Assembly (NCBI RefSeq): GCF_014905175.1
Contig: NC_057789.1
Span: 13,320,876-13,384,875, forward strand
From: Aphidius gifuensis
Taxonomy: Eukaryota > Arthropoda > Insecta > Hymenoptera > Braconidae
Length of the DNA stretch: 64,000 nt
Direction: 5' to 3'
Shown here: in pieces, positions 55,724-64,000 of the stretch
Numbering within the stretch: the stretch's first letter is position 1
Layout: the number at the start of each line of letters is the position of its first letter
Notes under the pieces: model-generated
What the model saw: only the letters and a program-made list of their open reading frames with translations
What the model was told of the DNA's origin: nothing
The model's database searches: none
Translations under genes and position numbers: made by a program

Positions 55724-56628
55724 ATAAAAGTAGTAAAATAAAAAAAAACGTCAAAAGTCAAGTTCGGAATATTGACTGAACGAAAATTTGTAAGCTGAAA
55801 TACTTATTTTTTCCCTGGGTATTCGGCGCCGTCCCCCGCAAAGATTTAATTTTTTTGAGCTATTCATCGCATATGTTAGTTATTCCACCATTGATGGATA
55901 AAAAAACCTTGTGAGTTCCATATTGTGTTATATTGTTGCACTACGTTAGAATTAAAAGATTAAAATGGAAAACAACAATTATAATCTTTATTATTATCAT
56001 TATTTTCTGTCTACACTTTTTGCTGTCATTCGTAACTGTGATTCGGAAAATTTGAGAAAATAATGTTAACTAAAATAAAAAAATATTTTATTCAAAAATT
56101 GTAGAAAAAAAATATTATACTTCAATTTCGAAAATTCCAATTAAAATTTTTTTTAATTAGATATATTATGTTATTTTTTCCATAATATTATTACTCAAAA
56201 ATGAAGTTTTATTTTTTTCCGATAAACAAGTAATTACAAAATTTTTAAGTGCCTAAAAAACAAAAAATAAAACTAGAAAATTCAAATATACCATTAGTTT
56301 CATTTTAAAATTTTAAAATTTGTTCAAATTTAAAACGAAATATTATTTTATTTTAGTTATCATTATTTTCTCTCTACGCTTTTTGCTGTCATTCGTAACT
56401 GTGATTCGGAAAATTTGAGAAAATAATGATAACTAAAATGAAATAATATTTTATTTAAAAATTGTAGAAAAAAAATAATATACTTCAATTTCGAAAATTC
56501 CAATTGATATTTTTTTTTAATTAGATATATTACATCATTTTTCTTATGACATTATTACTAATAAATAAAGTTCAATTTTTTTCCATAAACATAAACTAAA
56601 TTATTTTTCACTTTTTATTGCAGTTAGT
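55724..56628. repeat. Two diverged copies of the AATGACAGC MITE family
   Basis: The phrase TGCTGTCATTCGTAACTGTG plus ATTCGGAAAATTTGAGAAAA occurs near 56019 and 56383, about 365 bp apart, each with flanking AACTAAAATAAAATAATAT-type arms. They are inverted relatives of 25660-26010. A splice-acceptor-like TTTTTATTGCAG ends at 56623, just before the JmjC reading. Confidence 0.6.
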
Positions 56629-58107
56629 ATGAGTAATGAGTTATGCAATAACGTACCAGTGAAACGAAGACAACGAAAATGATTATGAGTATATTGATTC
56701 CACTAATGCCTATAGTCCGACAGACGAGGAATTTTCAAAACCTCAGTATTGTGACAGAATAATGTTTCATGATAGTAAAGCTGGTAGAAAAGTAACAGTC
56801 ATAAAAGTGCCAGAATTATGGAAAAGTTCATTTTTCAGTGAAGAAAAAGTTTCTGAAAAAATTAATAAAATACAAATTGAGGAAGTTTTAAATCAAACAT
56901 TTGAAGCCTATGAAGACGGTTTCATTGTCACAAACACTGTTATTGAATTAAACAAAAAAAAAACGCATCAGATGTTAAAAATTACAAATTATTGATTTCA
57001 GAAAATGAAAAACCTACTATTACAAACAATGATGACTACACAAGAATTTTAAATAATCAAATCAACACTTTTTATTATGCAGTTGACATTGATGACAGTT
57101 TTTTCAAAAATTATAAGGGAGAGCCAACGTGGAATTTATTTAAAAGAAAAAGTTCGATCAAATCAATACGAAACTTTGATTATGGTGAAGTTATTCCTGG
57201 AATACATGAGCCATACATATATATTGGAAGTAATTCATCATCGTTTGGAATTCATCTCGAAAATGGCAACTTAAAATCGATAAATTACCAAATTTATGGT
57301 GCTCTCAAAATATGGCTCATAGTCAAGCAAGAGGACACTAAAAAATTTAAGGACTTATTGACATCAATATTGATGAAGAAATTGAAAAAATTCTATCCTG
57401 GATGTAAAAACATATTGGCACATAAAAGATTCATTGTTACAGAAACATTCATGACAAAAAATAAGATAAAGTATACCAAAGTCAAAGAAGAGCCCGGCAT
57501 GTTCGTGATAACCCACGCACATAGTTTTCACGGTGGGTACAATTTGGGATTTAATATAAACGAAGCCGTTAATTTTGCGAATCAAAGTTGCGTTAGACAT
57601 TTTGCATCTTACCCAAATTGTTTCTGTGTGAATTGTCCTCTGAGGTTAGATGGAGCGAAATTTATAAAGCAATGTTATCCGAGACTTTACAATGATAACT
57701 ATATACATGGATGTCCGGACGATAGAGCAGTTACAGAACAACGGGAGAAAAAGGTTCTAAAAAATTTAGATTTAGGTAGAAACAAATTGATAGAAAAAAA
57801 AAAAAATCTATCGAAACTCAATCCAGCGACAATTGGAAAGTGGTTAAACTTTATTATTGACGAAAACCCTGGTAATTTGTGCAGAACACCATCAGAGAAA
57901 ATTTTCAAAACATTTGTCAGTTATTGCAAAAAACAAAATTTCAATCTTGAAAAGGATTTCAAACAATACGGTAAAATGCGAATAAGAATACGTGAACAAA
58001 TTCATGATAAAATTCTGCAAAATAATGAAAATTTCAATGTAGACAGAGCAAATATTGTGTTTATACGCAAAAAACTAACGATGCCAAAAGAAAATAATAA
58101 TAAATAA
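56629..58107 (+). pseudogene. KDM4-like JmjC domain protein, two frameshifts
   Basis: The ATG at 56629 follows a good acceptor (TTTTTATTGCAG). A frame change near 56665 leads into 56762-56995, and another, beside a poly-A run near 56957, into the main frame 56992-58107 (371 residues). The JmjC core is complete: IPGIHEPYIYIGS, iron ligands H and E in FGIHLENGNL, Asn/Lys cofactor residues in SINY…ALKIW, the distal His in HSFHGGYNLGFN. CKNILAHK and CFCVNC reproduce the zinc site specific to the KDM4 (JMJD2) group. Histone lysine demethylation is the known activity of that group. No PHD or Tudor domain follows. It lacks introns within the domain, so it may be a retrocopy or TE-borne gene. Confidence 0.75.
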
Positions 58108-58700
58108 GAAAACTACTATCGTTCAATCGACCTGTTAAAGAACAGTTTTTTTATAATAAACAATCGTCAAAAAAATTTTTTGTTCGTTATCATCATTGTT
58201 ATTATGTAATATCCCATGCTATTTTCAGGTAAAAATCTGTCTCAATCAGTACAAAATGTGTCGTTTGAAAAATTCATAATTATTAAATAATAAATAAAAA
58301 AGTTACTATCGTTCAATTGACTCGTTTAAAAACAGTTTTTTTTATAATAAACAATCGTCAAAAAAATTTTTTTTCCATTATCATCATTGCTATCATGTGA
58401 TAACCCATGTTCTTTCAGGTGAAAGTCTGGCTCAATCAGGACAAAATGTGTCATTTGAAAAATTCATAATTATTGAATAATCAATAATAAAAATACTATC
58501 GTTCAATCGACCCGTTGAAGAATAGTTTTTTTTATAATTAATAATCGACACAAAAATTTATTTTCTATTATCATTGATGCTATCATCAGTACAAAATGTG
58601 TCGTTTTAAAAATTTTCAATTATTAAATGATTAATCAAAAAGTTTCTATCGTTCAATCGACCCATTAAAAGACAATTTTTTTCATTAATCATCTTTTTTA
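58105..58700. repeat. ~190-bp tandem repeat, about 3.3 copies
   Basis: ACTATCGTTCAATCGACCNGTT recurs near 58116, 58305, 58495 and 58645, followed each time by CAGTTTTTTTTATAATAAAC and ATTATCATCAT. The first copy begins at the stop codon of the JmjC reading. Confidence 0.75.
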
Positions 58701-59254
58701 TTATGTAATAATTTATGTTCACTCTGAGCCGAAATGAGGCCCGAGCAAATAGTCACTCAAGCTCGGTCACCTCCGGTAAAAGTCGCAGCTGTAAGTTATT
58801 TCCAAAATGGCGGTTTAGTCCGAAATGTACGCAGTTATCATGGCCGCTGGAAACGCAACAAATTGTGTTTTTAATCTTCACACGAGTTCACGTATACCGT
58901 TATGCAGATTATTTGTTATTAAAGTTTAATCAACGGTATTTGAATAACCCGATAATGACTTTATAAAAAAAACATCAGTTTGTGTTCGCATTCAATCATA
59001 AGTTGATCAGTCATTGGAGGCTGACAGGAAACTTATTCAATGTCGCTAAGTGAATTATTTTTTACACTGAAAGAAACTTTTATTTTGGGATCTCTTATAA
59101 AAAATACATTCTACGCATCTATCAATTCCAGGGTAAGTGAGAAAAAGTTTTGTGTTTATTCTATGTACGATGAAATAGGAAGCATACAAATGTTGCTAAG
59201 TACTATTTGTGTTTGTAATTTATTTGTAGGTTATGTTATGTCCTGTCATACAAG
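58701..59254. other. Unassigned; possibly LINE 5' region
   Basis: Two plus ORFs of 82-83 codons have no motif. It may include the 5'UTR of the LINE that follows. Confidence 0.35.
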
Positions 59255-60220
59255 ATGGACACCTGTACCAGATGCAATAGGAAAATAGTTGGTGACAAAA
59301 TTAAATGTCCCAACATAAACTGTATTGCTAATTTCCATCCTAGCTGTCACGCATACTCAACAAACAAACAGAGTAATACTTGTAGTGCTGGTCAACCAAG
59401 AAGTGCCACTGCAACCTGTACATCTGATAAAACACAATTCACTTTTGATCTCAACAAAAATATGCTTGACATAAATGCTAAAATTGATGGTCTGACCTAG
59501 TACATTGGTAAAGAGGTTGCAAATATGACACTCAATGTAAACAAAATATGTGAACAAATTGCAGCACTATCCAACACAGTTGCTACTCACTCCACTTTAA
59601 TTGCTGAAGTGCAACAAACAGTTAATACTAATACTAATGATATTGAAGAAATTAAAGAAAACATCAACAATAACACATCAAATACATTAACTGAAATTGA
59701 AGACCGTATCAGCAGAAGAAACAACATCATTATTTACAATCTCACAGAACCTAACGCAAATAATAGTGCTGAACGACAAGAGGCAGACAAATGTTCTGTT
59801 CAAAATTTAATCACGTCAACAGGTTCCAATGAAGCTATATCAATTGCAGGTAAAATTAAAATTACAAGAATTGGTAAAATTATAAATGTTAATAAATCAA
59901 GACTTGTGAAGGTCATATGTAACAATACAGCTGATTGTAACCTCCTAATGAATGAATTAATAAAATTAAAAGCTAGACCTGATATGAAAATATCACTAGC
60001 TAAAGCAAGCTTTGCAAAAGACAAGACAAAAATTCAACAACAAAATTACATGCAGATGAAAATGCTAATGCAACAAAGAATAACCAATGGAGAACAAAAT
60101 CTTTGCATCAGAGAGATCAATGGCAATTACATAATTAAAAACAAAAATAATAGACCAAATCTGGTAAATAATAACAATACAATTGATGGGGGCCCTGAGA
60201 TACAAATGTTTACAAACTGA
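59255..60220 (+). pseudogene. LINE ORF1: zinc finger, coiled coil, nucleic-acid-binding
   Basis: Begins MDTCTRCNRKIVGDKIKCPN with a PHD/RING-like Cys-His cluster (C-x2-C…C…C…H-x2-C…H, residues 4-32). Then comes a Thr/Asn-rich coiled coil (NTVATHSTLIAEVQQTVNTN) and a region like the ORF1 RRM domain (RRNNIIIYNLTEP, KITRIG, KVICN). A single in-frame TAG at about 59498 splits it; the remainder is open to 60220. Confidence 0.75.
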
Positions 60221-60289
60221 TGTCTACAAACTAATATAATACGCTTATATAATATATATTATGTTAATTTTTATAATTTTATACTGTAA

Positions 60290-63034
60290 TTGTTGAATAA
60301 TCTATTAATTGTTATTTTAAATTTATTGGCAGATAATACCTGGCTCACCATATACTATCAAAATACCAGAAGTATAAAATCCAAAAAGGATAATATCAGA
60401 CACAACTCAATAATTGCTGAATATGATATTGTTGCACTAACTGAAACATGGTTAAATAATGAAATATATTCGGGTGAATACTTCGATAATGAAGTCTACA
60501 ATGTACTACGTGATGATAGAGATGTTAAATATAAGTCTACTGGTGGTGGATGTTTATTAGCACTGAAAAAACAAATACAAATATCACCTTTAAACATGGA
60601 TTGGATGAAAGATTTCTTATGCATAAATCTCGTCTGCACCTCAGCAAAATACAACAACAATAAATTCACAATTATATGCTTATATATACCACCTGATATC
60701 TGTAAAAACCAGCTATGTAAATTCTTAAGACAACTGACATCCTTTTTAAATGAACCAATACATACTCTAAATCACAACTTAATAATAGTTGGTGATTTTA
60801 ATTTACCAAATTACAATCAAGCACACACATATAAATGCAACAAAGTTGGATCACTGATTGGCCTCATCGAAATACTCAATATTAAACAGTATAATACACA
60901 CTCAAAGCTGGACCTCGTACTTTCATCACTGAATTGTTCAGTAGATATATCTGCTCATCCAGTGGTAATTATAGAGCAATGTCATCCACTTCTGGACATA
61001 AAAATTCATAATCAGCATCATTTTAATACTAATGCATTAAAAAACAAACAAAATAATATTGCAATCAACTTTAAGTCAATATCATTTGACCTCGTGCTTA
61101 TAAATTTATTGGAAATTCCATGGGAAGACTTAGTACAAATAGAAAGTACGAATACAGCTGTTGAGTTATTTTATGATCACATTAACAATGTACTTAAGAA
61201 AGTAATGGATATTAAATACCAAAATGTCACCAATACTAAGATATATAATGAAAAGAAATATCCTAAATGGATAAAAACAGACACAGTTAAATTGATGAGA
61301 ACCAGAAACAATGTAAAACATAAAATAAATAAAATAAATAATCGTCTAAAAAATTCAGTAAATACCAACAACATGTATGATACCCTGGACCTAAACTGCA
61401 ACAAAAATATGCTAGCTATGCAACTGCAATCACTAAACATCAAACTTTCATATTTAAACAATATAATTAAAAGCAAAGCCAGAAATGACTACAATAATTA
61501 TATCACAATAACTGAGCATGACTTATCCAGCAATCCAACATCACTTTGGAACTTTGTGAACAACATAAAAAACGAGACTAGAATACCAGGTACATTCATG
61601 GTAAATGATACTACGACTGATGATCCAGTAAAAATATTAAACTCTTTTGCTGAATATTTCAAAAGTACATTTGTCAAGATGTCGCCTGATGAATCAAGAT
61701 ACATACATGAATACATGAAGACATTGTACTTAAAAGACACATCCTTACCAATTAAATTATTTGGTGATGTTGACCAATTCACTGAGAAGGAGGTTAAGGA
61801 TGCAATTAACAAATTGCCAAACAAATACACATCAGGCATTGACCAAATACCTTGTTCTCTAATTAAACATTGTAAAGATGCACTTGTCAAACCATTACAG
61901 CACATATTTAATATATCATTAATCAGTGGCACTTATCCTGAGGAATGGAAAAAATCAAAAATTATACCAATACACAAATCAGGTTCTAAAAACCATATTA
62001 CAAATTACAGACCAATAACAATTCTGTCAGGCTTCTCAAAAATATTTGAGATTTGTATATATAATAGAATAATTGGAGTTTTTAAAACTGTTGTGTGTGA
62101 TGAGCAACATGGTTTTATGGCACGTAGATCAACTACTACCAACTTACTAACAATTAACCAATTCATAAATAATGCTATATCCAGTGGTGACCAAGTGGAT
62201 GTCATATACACGGATTTTAGCAAGGCATTTGACAAGATAAATATTTGTATACTGATTAAAATACTAAGTACAATAAATCTATCAAGTAGAATGATTAAGC
62301 TGTTAACAAATTATCTGACTCATAGACAGTCATATGTCACCTACATGAACAAATACTCAAACTCATTTACACCAGAATCTGGAGTTCCCCAAGGGTCAAA
62401 CCTAGGACCTCTCCTATTCCTCATCTTTATAAATGATGTAAAAAACATAATAGTGCCAACAAGTGCTCATATACTTTTATATGCTGATGATGCAAAAATT
62501 TATAATACAATTAAAAATATAAATAATGCATCACGACTACAACAAGCACTAGATGAATTTAACAAGTGGTGTACAGACAACAAACTTATACTAAATATTG
62601 ATAAGTGTAAATATATCACTTATGGTCGTACCAACAAATTAACTAACTTTGTTTATGCAATCAACAATATACCACTTAGTAAAAGCTCAAGCACTAAAGA
62701 TCTTGGAGTAATATATGATAAATCATTTACATTTAATGAACATATTGATAGCACATATAGAAGAGCAATGAGAATGCTGGGATTCATAACAAGAATCTCA
62801 AAACAATTTAAAAATCACAATACATATAAAATATTATTTAATACTTATGTTCTACCGATAACAGACTACTGTGTACCAGCTTTACCATATAGCACCTTGA
62901 AACAAATTAATGCTATTGACAAAATACACAAAAAATATATCAAAAACATGATACATAAAAAAACAGGAATCTATTTTACGCCTAACAATTGCACGTTTTT
63001 TATGTCAGCTTTGCTCTGCTGTGATTCTTTATAA
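60290..63034 (+). CDS. LINE ORF2: endonuclease and reverse transcriptase
   Basis: An open frame of 914 codons. The apurinic-type endonuclease shows QNTRSIKSK, ALTETWLNN, the catalytic VGDFNLPN and CHPLLDI. The reverse transcriptase follows with YTDFSKAFDKI, GVPQGSNLGPLLFLIFINDV and the YADDAKIY active site, then DLGVIYDKSFTFNEHI. No ATG precedes the endonuclease in this frame; the reading opens at a TTG at 60290, so translation would depend on reinitiation after ORF1 or a non-AUG start. The C-terminus (GIYFTPNNCTFFMSALLCC) does not look like the family's. Confidence 0.85.
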   Translation: MLNNLLIVILNLLADNTWLTIYYQNTRSIKSKKDNIRHNSIIAEYDIVALTETWLNNEIYSGEYFDNEVYNVLRDDRDVKYKSTGGGCLLALKKQIQISPLNMDWMKDFLCINLVCTSAKYNNNKFTIICLYIPPDICKNQLCKFLRQLTSFLNEPIHTLNHNLIIVGDFNLPNYNQAHTYKCNKVGSLIGLIEILNIKQYNTHSKLDLVLSSLNCSVDISAHPVVIIEQCHPLLDIKIHNQHHFNTNALKNKQNNIAINFKSISFDLVLINLLEIPWEDLVQIESTNTAVELFYDHINNVLKKVMDIKYQNVTNTKIYNEKKYPKWIKTDTVKLMRTRNNVKHKINKINNRLKNSVNTNNMYDTLDLNCNKNMLAMQLQSLNIKLSYLNNIIKSKARNDYNNYITITEHDLSSNPTSLWNFVNNIKNETRIPGTFMVNDTTTDDPVKILNSFAEYFKSTFVKMSPDESRYIHEYMKTLYLKDTSLPIKLFGDVDQFTEKEVKDAINKLPNKYTSGIDQIPCSLIKHCKDALVKPLQHIFNISLISGTYPEEWKKSKIIPIHKSGSKNHITNYRPITILSGFSKIFEICIYNRIIGVFKTVVCDEQHGFMARRSTTTNLLTINQFINNAISSGDQVDVIYTDFSKAFDKINICILIKILSTINLSSRMIKLLTNYLTHRQSYVTYMNKYSNSFTPESGVPQGSNLGPLLFLIFINDVKNIIVPTSAHILLYADDAKIYNTIKNINNASRLQQALDEFNKWCTDNKLILNIDKCKYITYGRTNKLTNFVYAINNIPLSKSSSTKDLGVIYDKSFTFNEHIDSTYRRAMRMLGFITRISKQFKNHNTYKILFNTYVLPITDYCVPALPYSTLKQINAIDKIHKKYIKNMIHKKTGIYFTPNNCTFFMSALLCCDSL

Positions 63035-64000
63035 AGCCTTAAGCCCGTATCTATGAATTTATGAAGAGTCATGAGTCGGTCAGTGTGTCAAAGGTCGGTA
63101 TTTGAGGTGTGTAACTTTTATACGTATAATACTTACTAATGGTGTGAAAATGTAAATAATGTGTAGTATAAAACGTCTTTTATTCGAGAGCTTTAAGATT
63201 TTTTAGTTGATTTCTATAAGTGCTCAATTTTTATAACTGCGTCGGTTCGGGACACTCAAGATGTCGGCGATTCAGATCAAATATAAAAAAATTCTTAAAA
63301 TCCCTATTTACTTCCCTAGATTGGTTTCAGTTGATATTTGATGTTTTTCGAGTAAACAAAAGAGAATAATATTATTCGGTCAATTTTTTTTTCATGTCAA
63401 TAATAAATATAAACGATTCAATTATTATGGTGATAACAAAAATAGCAAATAATGGAAAGTCATTGGGATGCGTCTATGTATTACCATACATCTGGGATAT
63501 AACACTAAGTAATATCCCTAGATATTGATTTTATTGAATAAAACTATAGATACTTTTTGAATGATAGTAGTATTCATCAATAATCGTAACAAAAGTTTCA
63601 ATAATAGTTATCATTATGTACAATATGAATTTGAGTAATACTAATTGATTATATGTATAATAATTCATAATATAATGATGCATTTACATACATCTAGGGA
63701 TATTACTCCCTGTTTATCTAGATTTTTATTTATTGAAACAAACAATTATTTATTTTTAATTAAATCTATAAATATTATCACATCAAAAAAGATAAATATT
63801 ATTTGAACCAATTGAAATATTAGTTATTATTTTTTTTTTTTATTCATTCATTCAATAAAGATATTTTTGTGATATCTTTATTGTTCCGGGTCGAACCACA
63901 TGTCTGTCGGTCCCAGACTGACCAGATTTCAATTCTTTTTATTTTTTAAAAAAAATACAATAAGTGGATAAGTTTTAAACATTACTCTGTTTTTTATGGC
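63035..64000. other. AT-rich DNA, no gene
   Basis: Two loosely related direct copies of an AATATCCCTAGATA…TTTTATTGA phrase occur near 63511 and 63700. Nothing else was recognised. Confidence 0.45.

Larger units (their letters stand above)
59255..63034 (+). mobile_element. Jockey/CR1-type LINE, 3' part missing
   Basis: A two-ORF non-LTR retrotransposon with ORF1 (59255-60220) and ORF2 (60290-63034). The sequence departs from the expected ORF2 C-terminus near 62970, and no poly-A or short terminal repeat follows. Confidence 0.85.

Overview
The window is AT-rich eukaryotic DNA, most likely from an insect and perhaps a parasitoid wasp. The evidence is the mix of elements (a Maverick/Polinton, BEL/Pao and Ty3/gypsy retroelements, a Jockey/CR1-type LINE, MULEs, many foldback MITEs), short GT-AG introns, arthropod-type TATA/TCAGT core promoters and a tRNA-derived short element. 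The species cannot be named from the sequence. Almost no ordinary single-copy host gene is visible. The window is a repeat-dense island in which elements are inserted into one another.

Layout. 1-2177: a very long, almost perfect inverted repeat. 2825-3487: a MULE-type MITE. 4972-6077: a 1.1-kb foldback. 6429-14416: a MULE with long terminal inverted repeats, an 8-bp target duplication and a broken transposase, swollen by an array of ~740-bp palindromic units, one of which carries its own 1-kb MITE. 14693-17191: a foldback with a separate MITE inside each arm. 17656-20515: a decayed BEL/Pao element with a tRNA-like insertion. 20540-23945: remains of a second, older Polinton, split by an AT-rich element. 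25019-25440: a broken Mutator-like domain fragment.

27055-43101 is the centrepiece: a complete 16-kb Maverick/Polinton (adintovirus-like) with ~0.7-0.8-kb terminal inverted repeats beginning AG and a perfect 6-bp target duplication GTCTTG. Left to right it carries a tRNA-Tyr-like gene, a broken conserved ORF, a small intact gene with a 5'UTR intron, major and minor capsid pseudogenes, an intact adenovirus-type protease, an intact phospholipase-A2-domain capsid-associated protein, an intact packaging ATPase, an intact acidic protein, a broken chromo-integrase and a broken protein-primed DNA polymerase B. Seven of its genes share one core-promoter layout: a TATA box with a TYAST initiator 30-33 nt downstream. 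The polymerase gene is different. Upstream of its putative TATA box lies a 22-bp-phased array of TATCGATA sites, which match the DRE of insect replication genes. Its predicted 5'UTR intron is filled almost entirely by a 150-bp tandem repeat.

Right of the Polinton: a nine-exon BEN-domain-like gene with two apparent frameshifts (44486-46870); a Ty3/gypsy element on the minus strand (47814-52000); an intron-containing gene with Gag-like zinc knuckles (53377-54530); a MITE with a 9-bp target duplication (55129-55723); a KDM4-like JmjC gene with two frameshifts (56629-58107); a ~190-bp tandem repeat; and a LINE (59255-63034) that appears to have lost its 3' end. All calls come from reading the sequence; no database search was possible.
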